This document shows positions 1 through 12,540 of a DNA stretch of 64,000 nucleotides, in pieces (within the stretch, counting starts at the first letter, position 1; every line of letters starts with the position of its first letter). Both the position numbers and the translations under genes were made by a program. Source of the stretch: Takakia lepidozioides (taxonomy: Eukaryota > Streptophyta > Takakiopsida > Takakiales > Takakiaceae); assembly GCA_030704615.1 (NCBI GenBank), contig CM060733.1, positions 72,602,001-72,666,000 on the forward strand, written 5' to 3'. Under the pieces are notes generated by a model. That model was given only the letters and a program-made list of their open reading frames with translations. It did not search any database and was not told the DNA's origin.

Positions 1-2
1 TC

Positions 3-2366
3 TTGGTGATGCCTTTTGGGCTCACCAATGCACCAGCGACATTTAGCACGCTGATGAACAGCCTTTTCCAGGAGTGGTTGGATGACTTTGTGATCGTGTA
101 CATCGACGACATCTTGGTGTACTCGAAAACAAAGGAGGAGCACCTGGAGCACCTCAAAAGGGTGTTCCAAAAATTGCGAGAAGGGAAGCTGTATGCCAAA
201 GCTTCAAAGTGCGAATTCGGGGTCACAAAAGTGGAGTTCTTGGGGCACGTGATTACACAGGATGGGATCAAAATGGATGACAGAAAGGTGAGGGCGATCT
301 TGGACTGGGAGCCTCCGACTTCGGTCCCGGGAGTGCGATCCTTCCTAGGACTCGCCTCCTATTACCGGAAGTATGTGAGAAATTTCGCCAAGATCGCGGG
401 GCCGCTGTCGGACCTTCTGTGTAAATCCAAAGTCTGGGTATGGAACACATTTTGTGGCCAAGCTTTTGCTGAATTGAAGCAGCGGATGACGGAAGCTCCA
501 GTCTTAAAAATCCCGGAGTTCGATCGTCCGTTTGAGATTCATACAGATGCATCAGACTTCGCAATTGGGGGTGTACTTATGCAAGATGGACGTCCAGTGG
601 CTTACGAAAGTAAGAAACTGAATGAAGTGGAGCGACGGTGGCCGACGCACGAAAAAGAGATGAAGGCGGTGGTACATTGCCTTGAACTCTGGCGCCACTA
701 TGTTGGTTCCAACCCAGTGAAGGTGTTCACGGACAATGTCACGGTGAAGTATTTTGCCACGCAGCCCAAGTTGTCCCCAAAACAACTTAGGTGGCAAGAT
801 ACTTTGGCAGTGTTCGACGTGGATATCCAGTACAAACCGGGACGGGACAATGTGGTGGCCGATGCTTTAAGTAGAAAGCAGCAGCTCTTGTTGGTGTACA
901 AGGGCGAGACGGCGCTCCAAAGGAAGATCCGGAAGGCTTGCCGGAAGGATGAGCTGGCAAAGTGCGTGATGCAGAACTTGAGAATGGGGGTTAAATCGCA
1001 GTTCCACTTGCAAAACGGACTGCTCCGGTATAAGCAAAAACGTCTCTATGTGCCAAAGGGAGGGATCAGGGATAGTCTCTTGAGAGAATGCCATGATAGC
1101 CCGCTTGCGGGCCACGGTGGAGCCAAGCGCACTGCGGCACTCTTGAAGAAAGAGTATTTCTGGCCCAAACTGAGGGAGGAGGCAGAGGAGTATGTAAAGA
1201 CATGCACCACATGCCAACAAAACCGGAGCGAGTATAAAAAGCAAGCGGGGCTGTTACAACCCTTGCCGATTCCAGAGGGGACTTGGGAAAGCGTCTCGAT
1301 GGATTTCATGACTGCTATGCCGCTGTCAAAAGGATTCGATGCAATCATGGTGGTGGTAGATAGGTTCAGTAAAATGGCCCATTTCATCCCCACCAAGGAG
1401 ACGGCTACTGCGCAGGAGACAGGGCGACTTTACTTCGCCCACGTCTTAAAGCATCATGGAGTCCCGAAGGATATTGTCTCGGACCGCGACCCAAAGTTTA
1501 CGAGTAAATTCTGGAGAGCACTTTGGAAGAAGATGGGGACGAGGCTGAAGATGAGCACCGCCTTCCGACCTACGACGGACGGCCAAACGGAAAGAGTGAA
1601 TTCCGTAGTGAAGCAATTCTTGCGGAATTACGTGTCGGCAGACCAATCAGACTGGATGGAACACTTAGACGCGGCAGAGTTCTGTTATAATAACACAGAA
1701 CACTCCGCGACGGGAGTTTCCCCTTTTGTGTTGGTCTATGGAAAAGCACCTCTGGTGCCGACAAGTTGGGCCGCCCAGGACGTTGAGGAACCGGCAGTAG
1801 CGGCGGTACTTGAAGAACGCGAGCGTTTGTTGAAGCTCGCAAAGTACAACATTGCCAAAGCTAGGAAACGGTATGAAAGGCAGGCGAATCGGAAGCGGAG
1901 GGAAGTGAAGTTTGAGGCAGGCACAGAGGTCTGGTTGAACATCAAGAATTTTCGACTACCTCCGGAAATGAGTCCGAAGTTCGTACCTCCGTATGCGGGT
2001 CCCTTTCGCATTCGGAGGGTTATGAATGAGGATGTGTATGAATTGGAGCTGCCAGCAAACAGCAAGGTGCACCCAGTATTCCATGTCTCCCTTTTGAAGC
2101 CTTACTTCAAAGATGAAGCACGTCCGAATCGGCAGCAAGTGTTGCGTCCGCCACCTATGCTGTTGGATCATGAAAATGAACCCGAGTACGAGGTGGAGGC
2201 AATACTTAAGTCGAGGAGGTTCAAGAACCGAGAAACGGAGTATCTCGTCAAATGGAAGGGCTATCATCTTGTGGAGGCATCTTGGGTGCGTGCCTCAGAA
2301 ATGGGAAACGCATCCGAGGCAGTTGCAGCGTTCGAAGGGCGACCTCAAAAGCGGAAGAAGCGTTGA
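3..2366 (+). CDS. Ty3/gypsy (chromovirus) pol, C-terminal part: RT, RNase H, integrase, chromodomain
   Basis: Polyprotein segment that reverse-transcribes and integrates an LTR retrotransposon. It enters from the left edge already inside the reverse transcriptase palm, so the start is missing. The RT catalytic YIDD is at residues 33-36. An RNase H domain spans about 178-292, with TDAS near 181 and DALSRK near 290. The integrase follows: its zinc-finger CxxC is at 401/404 and the catalytic triad D434, D494, E530 has the family's D-x59-D-x35-E spacing. A chromodomain lies at about 726-770, containing LVKWKGY; in chromoviruses this targets integration to marked chromatin. There is no stop or frameshift over 787 codons, unlike every other transposon gene here, so this copy is probably young. 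It ends TGA at 2364-2366, about 900 bp before the LTR. Confidence 0.95.
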   Translation: MVMPFGLTNAPATFSTLMNSLFQEWLDDFVIVYIDDILVYSKTKEEHLEHLKRVFQKLREGKLYAKASKCEFGVTKVEFLGHVITQDGIKMDDRKVRAILDWEPPTSVPGVRSFLGLASYYRKYVRNFAKIAGPLSDLLCKSKVWVWNTFCGQAFAELKQRMTEAPVLKIPEFDRPFEIHTDASDFAIGGVLMQDGRPVAYESKKLNEVERRWPTHEKEMKAVVHCLELWRHYVGSNPVKVFTDNVTVKYFATQPKLSPKQLRWQDTLAVFDVDIQYKPGRDNVVADALSRKQQLLLVYKGETALQRKIRKACRKDELAKCVMQNLRMGVKSQFHLQNGLLRYKQKRLYVPKGGIRDSLLRECHDSPLAGHGGAKRTAALLKKEYFWPKLREEAEEYVKTCTTCQQNRSEYKKQAGLLQPLPIPEGTWESVSMDFMTAMPLSKGFDAIMVVVDRFSKMAHFIPTKETATAQETGRLYFAHVLKHHGVPKDIVSDRDPKFTSKFWRALWKKMGTRLKMSTAFRPTTDGQTERVNSVVKQFLRNYVSADQSDWMEHLDAAEFCYNNTEHSATGVSPFVLVYGKAPLVPTSWAAQDVEEPAVAAVLEERERLLKLAKYNIAKARKRYERQANRKRREVKFEAGTEVWLNIKNFRLPPEMSPKFVPPYAGPFRIRRVMNEDVYELELPANSKVHPVFHVSLLKPYFKDEARPNRQQVLRPPPMLLDHENEPEYEVEAILKSRRFKNRETEYLVKWKGYHLVEASWVRASEMGNASEAVAAFEGRPQKRKKR

Positions 2367-3270
2367 TGGGGACATCAACCTTGGAGCGTGGGGGAGGAAA
2401 TGCATGCTTAGCCCGGTTTAGCTAGCTCAGGAATCCGATTGCAAAAACTTGTATTGTACAAAAATTTGTGATAAAGGAAATGGGTTCCAAATATTGTGCG
2501 TCCTATTGTGTTTGGAATGGTGATGCATGGTGTGGTTGGCTGGTGTGTAGAATGCATGCTAGCTTACAAAAGTGGGAGAGGTAAATTGGGTTAATCGTGT
2601 GTTTGCGCAGTGCCGAAATCGGGTGACTCCCATCCAAGGGGCAAGGAAACTTGCGCCTTATTTGGGAGTTCAAGTGCTAGTGCGCACCTGGCGCGTGCGC
2701 GTACTATAACTGCGCTACCGAGGGGGTTGCCTTGTAGTGCGGGCTAACGCGGAAGCTACGTGCTTCCGTTCACGTACTATAATCGTGTAGCCTCGGGACG
2801 AAGTCGTAGTGCGGCTTCGGCGTGTTCCCGTACCTCAGGCCAGCATTCCAAGGCGGACCCAATTGTAGTGATTGGGGCGCACGGTTGGTTCAAGGTTATC
2901 TTCCTAGTCAAAGAGGGTTTCAGGTGAACCCTTGCTCAAGGTGATGCCAAAAGCGGCATCATGAGCGATCGCAAGCAATGTTGTTGCAGTAAGGCGATTC
3001 GATCCTCGGGGAGGATCGTTCCTTGGCCTTGAAGTAGGCCAAGAAGAGTGCACTGGGAGGAGCTGGAGAGGCTCCACCCTTGGCCGGGACTTGGAGGAAG
3101 TCGGCCGAACTAGCTAGTGGAGAGTGGAGTCAAGTGTGGGGTTTGGTTCTTTGCCATGGGACGCCATGGTACGGAAACAAACTCCTTGATGTGGGACGCC
3201 ACAACTTGGATGTTCGTTTCTACAAAATGGACAAGTCGATGAGGACATCGACTCCCTGTTGGTAGGGGTG
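2367..3270 (+). other. Untranslated internal 3' region of the Ty3/gypsy element, ending in a polypurine tract
   Basis: No ORF is supported between the pol stop and the LTR. Short motifs recur at 2700-2790, such as CGTACTATAA followed by TGCG or CGTG. The last ten bases, GGTAGGGGTG at 3261-3270, are a plausible polypurine tract directly abutting the LTR start. A second purine run at 2388-2398 (GTGGGGGAGGAAA region) could instead mark a longer LTR beginning near 2400; I prefer the 3271 boundary because it gives matching LTR tips. Confidence 0.55.
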
Positions 3271-3998
3271 TGTGTCGCGGCCCTTTGCCTTGAGGGCAGG
3301 GGGTCGGGACACATGAGAGGCTGCCCCTGTGGTGGGGGCAGCGGCGGCGATAGGTATGGGGGGCTGAAGCACCCTTGAGTGCCCAAGGCACTCAAGGAGG
3401 CGGAGGCGCTCACTAGGTGGAGCCCCGCACACCGGGTTGCGGTGGAGGTGGCTCCACAAGGGGTGGTGGTAGCTTAGTGGGACTTAGTGGGGGTGGCATA
3501 GGACTCACCATGGGGTGGAGACCTCGAGGTGGGAGTCGTGGGGAGTCTTGGGACTCATCACGGTCCATTGGGGCCGCGGTGAGTGGGCCAAGACTCACCG
3601 CGACTCACCACCGGGAGTCGAGGGTTTTCGTGGTGGTTCGCCATAAAATGGCATGGCTGGTTATGAAACCCCCGCGGACAGCTACAGAAGTATATATAGG
3701 GAGTAGTAACCCCGAGAACGGTGCAAGCCCGTTGGTGACCAAAAACTAGTGAGTAAGCGAGCGAGCCGGAAAGCGACCAAAGAGTGGGGAGCTGTTCCGG
3801 ACTGCCATCTACCAAAGGGAATTCTCCTAGTCCCAAAGAGGTGGAGGGTTTAGAGGGAAGCGAAGGGGGGACCGTTATGTCCCGGTGAGCAGCCGAAGCT
3901 CCAAGTTGGCCCGGGCGGCCAGGTTGGGAGTCAGGCGCGCGCATCAAAGCGAGTAACTATGACTTGAAGGGGAGCTTACCGGAGTGAGGTGCGCGACA
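3271..3998 (+). repeat. Long terminal repeat of the Ty3/gypsy element (3' LTR)
   Basis: The block starts TGTGTCGCG and ends CGCGACA, giving inverted tips with the TG...CA rule. A TATA box (TATATATAGG, 3691-3700) precedes the presumed transcript start in R/U5. A diverged copy of the whole block lies reversed at 14810-15654, sharing the TATA region, the stretch after it and both tips. The sequence after 3998 changes abruptly to a minus-strand gag-protease fragment, marking the insertion edge. The target-site duplication cannot be checked because the 5' LTR is outside the window. Confidence 0.7.
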
Positions 3999-4961
3999 AC
4001 TTTCTTCCACTTCATTTGGTGTTGCTGTTACTGCACCACAACATATACCCTTAAAGCAACTCAGGCCTCCCAGTTGCATTTCTGCAACCTGCTCCCACTC
4101 TGGGTGTGCAGCAAACAGAGTGGCTTCCTGCTCCTCATCAAGCCCTCCCCTCCAGTCATACTCTCTGACTCCACGAGGTCTCCGAGTAGCAGGTAGCCTA
4201 CCAGATTTCTTAGTGGTGATCTGTATCTTGTGCTTCCCATCATGCACAGTCAATAATTGGGAATTCCAGTCATGGAATACCCTGGCCTGTTTCAGCCATG
4301 GTCGACCCAGCAATAAGGAGTAAGCTTCCATGACATCATCCATTTTCAACACAGTCACTGTGATCTTAAAAATCATCTTCTGAATATGTATCTTTACCCC
4401 TCTTATCAAGCCCAATGGCTGTACACTCCTTTGATCTGCCATTGTTACTGTGAATGGGGCTGGTTTCATGTTACTCAGACCAAGCTTCTGCCTTAATTGG
4501 TTTGTCATGATATTCACTCCCGAGCCTCCATCTATCAGTACATCAGTCAGGTCTGTGCTTCCAATTCTCAATTGGATTACTGGCATGGAATCATCAAAGT
4601 CCATGACAGTTTCTGGCCCTTCAGGTTTCACATTATAACTTGTCACCTTGTTGTTCAGGTCTGTATTCTCCGTCACATGAGCAATCTGATTGATTGTTTG
4701 ATACAGCTTGTGTCTACAATGGGGTGCCACAGCCAATAGCTGCCCAATTGTAATCTCAGCTTTGGACTGGCATATTACTTCAACCAAAGCCCCTTCATTA
4801 TCCTGCACCTGTGAAGCCTCTTGCATCACTTCATCTTCACCTTCCTCATTTTCTTTTTCAGAGTCCGTTGACTCTTGAATCCGTTCATGTATCGTTTTCA
4901 AGGCAGTGGGATAGTATACTTCATGTCCCACAGTCTTGACATATGCTCTGTTTCCTATCTA
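3999..4961 (-). pseudogene. gag-pol fragment with retropepsin-like aspartic protease
   Basis: Minus-strand ORF of about 310 codons from an older LTR retroelement. An acidic Glu/Asp-rich stretch (about residues 20-50) precedes the protease domain. The active-site loop VLIDGGSGVN is at about 131-140, with Asp134 as the likely catalytic Asp; the second conserved element, LLLGRPWL, is near 207-214. This is the plant retropepsin pattern in which DGGSG replaces DTG or DSG. Upstream, TGTAG before 4958 could be a splice acceptor. The last 13 residues before the stop are read from the inserted LTR, so the ORF is truncated by the Ty3/gypsy insertion; no RT follows it. Confidence 0.75.
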
Positions 4962-6295
4962 CAGATCTGAGTTATAACTTTGGGTTTTGAGGAAACATTC
5001 CTTCCAAGTCCATCATATGTTTTCTGAGAATTATGCTTGCATTGTAGATTACAATGTTTTGGCAACTTGCAAATTGTGCGTTTATGTAGTCTGCATTATG
5101 CTTGCTTTAAAGCAAGCATAATTCTGACCACTTCCACGTTTTGCATTGGCTGCCTTGCAGTTTAAAGTTCTGCGTTTATCTTGGCTGCTTGCAGTTTGAT
5201 GTATTGCGTTTATCTGTTTTGGGCACTTCCGAGTTCACCATATCTGGTGTTTGAATTACGCTTGCTTTAAAGCAAGCTTGATTTCGGTGGCTTCCAAGTC
5301 CATCATATGTGTTCTCAAAATGCTTCCTTTCAACATTACATTGGATCCATTTGCCCCGGTCGTTTCTCCCTTAATTTGAGTAAAAGGGCCGCCTCTGTCC
5401 CCTTTCTTTAAAAAACTAAAACAAAAAAGACAGTCTGCCTTTGGGCACAAAATGTTGGAGATGTAATAATGACTGTTCCATTTCTTTAATATATATACAT
5501 ATATCCTGCCCTCGGGCAGAAAACGTTGGAGACGTAATAATGACGCAATTGGGACTACAAATTTGAGATACATGTTTGACCATGTTGTACATAGAATTAT
5601 GTTACAGAAGATTTTAGATGGGCACTTTTTCACTACAAAATGGGTGTCACATGTACACCATATTGGAAAGGATCCGCGTAGCCAACTACAGTCTCAACTA
5701 AAATTTAGTGACAAGGTGTTTGCTTTACAAAGTAGCAATTATCAACGGTTCCATCCTAGTTTGCCTTTTAAGTACACTCACTATACCCATGCTATACCCT
5801 TCCACCCAAAAGAACTGCAAAGCTTATCCAAAAAATATACTGGCTACACACAGCGACTAACACATAGCTAAATACCCACCATTTATTGCTCTTGAGCTAG
5901 AGTGACAGTAATGTACATCTCAAAAGGACTGATGCAGGCTTGACCGCAACGGGAGTGAGACAAGCTTTGCTCTATAACTCACAGGTAAAATTTACCTGTA
6001 CTCAGTGCCAGTAGATTAACTGTTCTCTGATGGCATGATACATATACTCTACACTCCTCTGGGCCACTCTACCATGACAGGCAGTTGAAAACCACACTTC
6101 CACTCAAAGCCCAGCCAAAAACCCATAAGTGAATTGGGGAAAAAAGGCCACTTGTCTCTTTTTTCTCTTTTCTGTCTTTTGAAGAAAAAACCAAACTAGG
6201 CTTTGTGGCAATGCCCACAGTTTCTTTCTTCCTATCCCACCTAATCCAAGTAACCACCCATTGCCAAAAAAAGGGGAGATGTCACTTGTCAAATT
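4962..6295. other. Non-coding stretch with two related palindromes and a short direct duplication; 3' flank of the DUF632 gene
   Basis: No gene is supported. A perfect 28-bp palindrome with arms ATTATGCTTGCTTT lies at 5095-5122. A shorter sister with core GCTTGCTTT/AAAGCAAGC lies at 5260-5277. About 38 bp containing GGGCA-AAA-GTTGGAGA-GTAATAATGAC is duplicated at about 5431-5468 and 5508-5545. The part from roughly 5900 to 6295 should include the 3' UTR of the minus-strand gene that stops at 6296; I see no convincing poly(A) signal. Confidence 0.6.
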
Positions 6296-9200
6296 TCATT
6301 TGTTAGTGATGCGTGCAAGCTTATTGCTCATACCGATAGAATGGAGCTTTTCATAGATTTCGACTTCCACAGTACTAAATGTAACCATTGCTTGGAACAT
6401 ATATGGAAGGCCTGTTTGCAGACTGTTGAGGGTGTAGGCTCGGGTATCAGCTATAGCTTTCCGCTCTCTCTCTCGCTCCTCCTCCAGTTTCCTCCTCGCT
6501 GTCTCCAGCCGCATTCTGCGCTCTATAACCTCTGATCGCTCCGCAACACCCTCACTCACAATCATCTCGTAGTTTTCATCGCTTTCTGCAGAAGTACTTG
6601 TCGGAGACCGCAGGGGGAGAGCAGGTAGGGAGGGCAATTCCCGCATTGATGCACTCAGAAGAGAACTTTCTCTCTTCTCCAACTCTCTTAAACATGTCTC
6701 AACTTTCTTCTTGATTCGCAGCTCCTCTGCCTGCAGATGTGACATCTCTCGAACCACTGCAGCAAACCCAGCTATTGCTTCCTGGGCAACCTTGTCTGGC
6801 AGCTGATCAAGAGAACTCTGCCACTGCTGGCAGAGTGCATAAAGTGGGGCAGCACCCACACTATGGAGTGGGGAGCGAGGTGAGTGTGACCCATTCCTCT
6901 CTCTTTCCACATCATCAAGGCCAGTTTGCATGAGGCTCAGCCGCAACCAAGCATTCAGATTTTTCATGTAATCTCTCTGAGAGAAAACCACCCTTCCAAA
7001 TGACTCAACCCACCTGTCACAACCGACAGTCCGCCAGCCAAATATAGTTCTGAATTAGCTTAATATCCCTGCTATGGACATCATAGCTGTGCTTTCAGAT
7101 CACACTGCTGCAAAGTCAGATACTTCCCATACAACACTCGTAGTAAAAAATACAGAATATACTATTCATCTTTGGGGGAAAGAAGAAAAAACATGCCGAT
7201 GTGTAAGAGGCATTTACTTGCGAAGTGCTTAGTCTAAATGAACAATAGTAGCTTGCCGGTGAGAGCTGGGAAAAATGACAAGATAAGAGAGGTGTTTACT
7301 TGCTGAGTGCTGAGTCTAAATGAACAGTAGCTTGCCGGTGAGAGCTGCTGGTTGCCTCAACCGCAACAGACTTGTCAAGTGACCTCATCAATTCAACAGC
7401 CAGTTTCTGAGCTTGGTGGCAGTCACACATCTCCTTCCACATGCCCGACATTCTGTTCATCAAACCAAACATGCATAATGTTTCATTGACTGTCTGAAGA
7501 CAAGCTGCATTCCTCATGCGATAGCCCTTTCTGCAGTTAGAAAAAACTGAACCTACACAGCTCTGCATTGCGTTATTACACAAACCTCTACGAGAGCTCA
7601 ATTAATGACAACTTGCATATACATGTACTCCTCAGACCCTTCTTACCCTTCAAGTAGTTCCAAAAGTTGTGGGTAGAGCTCATCATCTCTCAACTTCTGC
7701 ACAGCGGTTGCAGCACTATCTACAGCTTGAATAGCAACCACCATACGAGTCTGAAGCATTTTGATAGTGGCGCGAGTTTTGTCAATTACTAGCTGATCTT
7801 CACCCTTGGCATCCTGATTTCGGTATGATGTGTACTTTTTCTCCAACTCAATCCTCAGTGCATCAGCATCCTGTGATACAAACAATAATGTAACTTCAAC
7901 TTCAACAGTGCCAACGTTTGATGACATCTCATCCAGCAGATGCAACAACATAAAAGTTGTAATTGCATAAATAGTATCTGTAAACAAACATGCAGACCGT
8001 GCACCGAAACAATGACAGTACACCCGACACGATGGAGTCACAAGTTAAAACACAAAATCCTTTGATGTAAATTGCCTCTGGAGACAGAACAAGAATAGAT
8101 TAAACTAAGAACCTGTTTCTTAATCAATTGACCTGCAAGGAAGGAAAAAACCACCTGTAAGGAAGGAAACAAACAAGAACGAAAATTCACGGAGTAAGGG
8201 GGGCAAACCATAACACATTGAAAGTACGATTTGTACCTTGACTTCATCATACAGCTTCTTTTCCCATGCATGAAGACGGTCGAGTGTGGATGCATGGCTG
8301 CCAGTCATGCCACATTCTTCGTTCCATGCCACACTGCTCAAGCTGCTTAAGCTTCGGATGCTTCCTATACTGGCAGTGTCATCACTCATGGTGCTCAGGC
8401 TGCTGGCAGACCTGAGATGACCTGGGGACGAAGACTTCACTGGATGCCTCCAAAATGTTGGATTGAACATTCTTGCAGACTCGCCAACACCTGTCTCAGA
8501 AAACATGGTATGATCAATCCACCCCAGAAATCAAACTATTGGAACAAGTCGATAAGTGCAATCTGCACAAGGCTCAGCTTGTGTAGCTTTAAAATAGACA
8601 ATTATAGACTTGGGGATTGGTATAAGAAAAGGAAAACGACCCGATGACCTACTTCATTCCATGAGAGAGAGCCCCACCACTTCTAATGCCCAGCACACAT
8701 TGAGCGAGGAAGGTGGGGAAGTGTTGGATTAGTGAAGAGGCTCTAACTCCAACAATCAAAGAACTAAACGACCCTAGTTGTAGGGAGTGAAACGGATGTG
8801 TAGGTACTGCACCAGAAGACCAAACCAAGGTACCGCTGCAGGTACAAGACTTGTGGCTCCTTCAAGACCTGTTAAAAAATTCTCATCTTTAACGTGCAAG
8901 TAATCTTACCTCGCAAACTTTCTGAGAAACTGGAGTGATAATGGACTTTCTTGGTCTCCAGCATGCGAGAGACTGCCTCCCCACTCTCGGCAGCTTTCAA
9001 GAAAAGGTCATCAACCTCCCTGAGCACATCAAGGAGATCCCGTCCACCCTTGGGAGGTACAACAATAACTAATTCCTTCTCAGTCTTGACAAAAAATTTC
9101 TCCTCACTCTTCGCAACTATTGCTGTCTCGGCAGGAGGATCAGGTATCACCTCCACCTTCTCTACAGGCTTTTCAATCTCTTGTTTCTCATCATCGGAAT

Positions 9201-10420
9201 CCTGCAGTGGACGTGAGTACACCAGCATATATGAGTTTTAAGTAAGATAGATATTGGACCCTGTAAATACAATTCTAGAAAGACCAACACCTCTGGCGCC
9301 ACGAACTGAACCACTACTCAATCAGGTCATCAGCAAGTGCAGAGTAAACCCAGTTTTCTGAAATATTTTATTGCTACCAGTGAAGACAACCCTCACTTCA
9401 AGAGAATCATGGCAGACCCTATAACATTCATACAGTAGAGTAACCTCAATCAGAGTCACAAGTGCAATCTGACTGACAGAATGTACTTTAACGTAGGCTT
9501 GTGGCTAAAGAGAAGATAACAACTCAGCCATATTTCAGTTCAGCGTTAAATTCAGACACTACCAGACACATACACTGGGAGTTTCACCCCCCAACGACGA
9601 AGATAGATGGACATGAATCTTCAAAACTGGTAAACGCACATACGCACATACTTTCACAGCCAAAACTGTACTATGACCATGTTACCTTAGGACGGGGTCC
9701 ATCGATATCCTCGTCTTCAAGTTCTGGCATCCCCTCCTCCTGGAGCTGCTTGAGTTTCCTATTCTCATCCACAGCGGCCTGAGCCTGCTGCTGCTTGGCC
9801 TTTCGCTGCTCCATGAGATGAAAAGAAGGTGGTGGAGGACGGAAAGGGTCAAGAAAGAGGTCTTGCCAGCTGCTACGAGCAGGTGGTGGGGGCGGGGGAG
9901 GGTTGCCAGGGTGAGGTGGAGGGGGTGGAGGTGGCGCTTGAGCTAGGTATTTCCAGTCATCATCCAGTGAGACAGGCGTAACAAGAGGGGGAGAAGGGGA
10001 GCACGGCTCCTCCAGTATCATAGGTTCTGGATGGCTGATAGCAGAATGGATGACTGTGGGAAGACTTACTGCACGAGAGATTGGGAGTTCGATACGAGGA
10101 GGTGAGGGAGGAGGCGGGGAAGGGGGAAGAATTGGAGAGAGAGGGGACGGAGGCATGGGTGGGGGTGGAGGGATAAGGGCTAACTTCGGAGTGGAAGGGG
10201 CGGGCGGCAATACAGTTGTTTTTGGAGTTCCTGGATCCTTGACCTCCCCTTCTGCAAATTGGCGGAACGCTGCCCCAGCGCCTTTCAGGGCCTGCAGATA
10301 TTGAGCATGAGAAGCTGCGAAAGAATGTCGAGAAGAGACAGCCTGCTTCATGAAGCGCTTGCGCGCCCTGCAACGCGCCACCCCCTCCTCATTCTCCACC
10401 TTCGAACTCACGCACCCCAT
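6296..10420 (-). CDS. DUF630/DUF632 domain protein (NRG2/REL2-type), six exons
   Basis: Exons on the minus strand: 10420-9686, 9201-8910, 8490-8237, 7870-7647, 7530-7300, 6974-6296. All introns are GT-AG, the phases join exactly, and the sum is 2415 nt, giving 804 residues. I chose the ATG at 10420 because it starts MGCVSSK, the family's N-terminus with Gly2 (myristoylation) and Cys3 (palmitoylation), which suggests a membrane-anchored protein. DUF630 covers about residues 1-60. A Pro-rich linker with PPPPPP runs fills about 75-225. DUF632 follows from about 297 to 690, containing a DELYPQL stretch, MWKEMCDCHQ and NLNAWLRL. A charged helical segment rich in RRKLEEERERER lies near the C-terminus. 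Family members in Arabidopsis (NRG2) act in nitrate signalling and in rice (REL2) in leaf shape; the biochemical activity is unknown. The exon 6 acceptor is the least certain, with an alternative AG 2 bp earlier that breaks the frame. Confidence 0.9.
7205..7345 (-). repeat. Tandem duplication of the exon 5 splice-donor region in the DUF632 gene
   Basis: About 60 bp at 7284-7345, spanning the end of exon 5 and its GTAAAC donor, is repeated with changes at about 7205-7268 inside the following intron. The intronic copy keeps a donor-like GCAAGTAAA. Read in the exon frame it contains TAA shortly after the GTTCATTTAGAC stretch, so use of the distal donor would truncate the protein. Confidence 0.6.
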
Positions 10421-12530
10421 CGTCTTGTCGAGCCTTTGATCGGAGGATTTTATCTCACCAACAGCTTCCCTTTCCTTTCCACACAGGTTGACAGTCAAGC
10501 TTCAAGGCACCCAAAGCAACCACCACACTGCTTTGTAATTTGTCCCTCTACAAGAACTTCAATCACAGTTCAAGCCTTCGGTCCTCCTGCTTACGTGGAA
10601 TATACACTTCTATTGTAGAGGATGCGAACTCTTCTCCCTTCTTGGACTCATGAACTGAACATCCCAGACCCAAGATAGAGTTATCAACAACCCTGCGTCG
10701 CCCGTGCTGTGCAAACTATTGTGCCGAGAGAACCTACCGGAGTGCGATTTCACACACAAGTAACAAGGTGCCAATAATCTATCGGAACAGTTAACCCAAG
10801 GCTTCAGGACAAGCGACACTCCAAAAAATCACCGGTATCCCTGGACAAAGACTGCCCCTTCCGCGCTACAGGCCGGTGAACAACCGATGGCTTGTACTGC
10901 CAAGAAAATGAAAATCTTCGCTTGTATTATGAAAGAAGACAACCTAACGAGTCCCACGGCTCTCTCAGTGCCTGCTTCATCAAATCTTTCCAATGCATCC
11001 TCTCTCTAGCTCGACGTCGGCCCGAAAATCTGTGCCCCCTCGCTTTGCCACGAAAGACCCGACCCAAATGTCTGCTCTTTCCGAGTACAAGATGGAGGAG
11101 CAGTACCCACGAGGGAAACGTTCCACCAGGTATCTTGACAAGTCCAAAGTTGCCCTAGCTACCCTTTCACTGCACTTTCCCACAAACTATTCCTCCACCG
11201 TGAAACCCGGCATAACTCAGCCTCTAAATACCAGACGAACTGGCTCGTTGGACAATACGCGCAGAAGGAAGAGGGCAAAAGGGGTCGGTACGTCCAGGAC
11301 GGATCAAGGACCTGAGATGTAGGGCCACACAAGCAGCACGGTACAAGAAACCGACACAGACATATCGAAACAAGGCAGGAACAAGAAGAAAGGAAGCAAG
11401 AGAGGGATACAGGAAGATCAAGAGGAAGGACAGATGGATGTACAAGGAGGGCAAATTGTGTATGGAAGGAAGGTAGGCGAGCAAGTAGAGCAGAGCAAGC
11501 AGGTGAATTAGGTGAGGTCTTGAGCGGGGCAGCCAAGCACAGATTATGTATAGCGCAGCCATTGCCGTACTGGCCTACTGCCTCCTTTCGCCACCCTACA
11601 TTTGAAAACACGCTTAAGTGAGGCCTAATTAGCACAGAATACGTACCCTAATGGTCGTGCGTGGATGATGATGTGGGTGATTAATCGCAAACAAAACTCG
11701 GGCCATTGGATGCCAGCCTTAGGATTGCATCTACTGGAAGCTTCCATTTGCAGAGCAATTCTAATGACACGCACATGCACCCACAGTTGGATAAAACCCA
11801 TACCTTCTTCGTTAACGACCGTTCCATAAATCATTCATCTATTCACCGGGCGGGTGGAAAAAACGGCAAAGCTCCTGTCGGATGGCGAAACCTGCTGACG
11901 CCGCGGCGGCTTCCAAGCCTCGAGCCAGTTAGGCGCCGCCTCGGTAACCGTGCGTGCCACCAGGTTCGTCAAGGAACACCCGCCGAGAGAGCAGAAGTTC
12001 GGGCTCGCCTCGGAAGGTCGGCAGACAGCCGTGCCCTCTTCCGAGCCTGGGCTCACAGGCTCCGAACCAATTGGACAAGGACAGGCTCGGCGTGGACGTC
12101 GATCAGGGCGGGCTGGCGGGAGCCACGTGGCAGCGCAGACAACGGGTCCAATAGCGACGTATGGACACGCTCTGGAGCGCAGCCTAGAAATAAGTGCGCT
12201 AATCCTGTTTATTCGTCCTAACTGCCTGCTAATTTGGTTTAGGCAACCTTAAGGGTTTGGGCACCGCTTGTGAGGCCTCACCGGTTAAATCAAATCGGTG
12301 TTGACAGAGGGAGGCTCAATAATTGAACCATCAAATCATAGGTTCCAATATTGAGGGGCTGTTGCCACAAAGTTGAGTTTGGGCCCAGCCACGTGCCGCA
12401 GGCCTCAAAACCAGCCCCGTCGCGTGGCAGGCCAAACGGTCGGTGGCTGCAGCCCCGCCCTCTCTCTACCCACGGTCCCACGCCTCATCCGGCAAAACTG
12501 CATTTAAGCGAGACTTATTTCACCACATCA
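10421..12530. other. 5' flank of the DUF632 gene and gene-free stretch
   Basis: The part just right of 10420 must hold the 5' UTR and promoter of the minus-strand gene. Several ORFs of 60-170 codons cross this region on both strands, but none has recognisable motifs or consistent splice structure, and they overlap one another. 11340-11470 is purine-rich, and 11870-12170 is GC-rich. I see no RNA gene or transposon end here. Confidence 0.5.
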
Positions 12531-12540
12531 ATATATGAAT

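Noticed and set aside
2395-3998. A longer 3' LTR starting at TGCATGC near 2400 after a purine run.
   Set aside because: The tips would not match the CGCGACA end, whereas TGTGTCGCG at 3271 does and the reversed copy at 15654 starts the same way. It remains possible.
10050-10304. A Gly-rich plus-strand ORF of 84 codons.
   Set aside because: It is the antisense of the Pro-rich linker of the DUF630/DUF632 gene.
11706-12252. A 171-codon ORF and overlapping frames at 11.7-12.25 kb.
   Set aside because: High GC opens all frames; no domain, no splice structure and no conservation evidence available.
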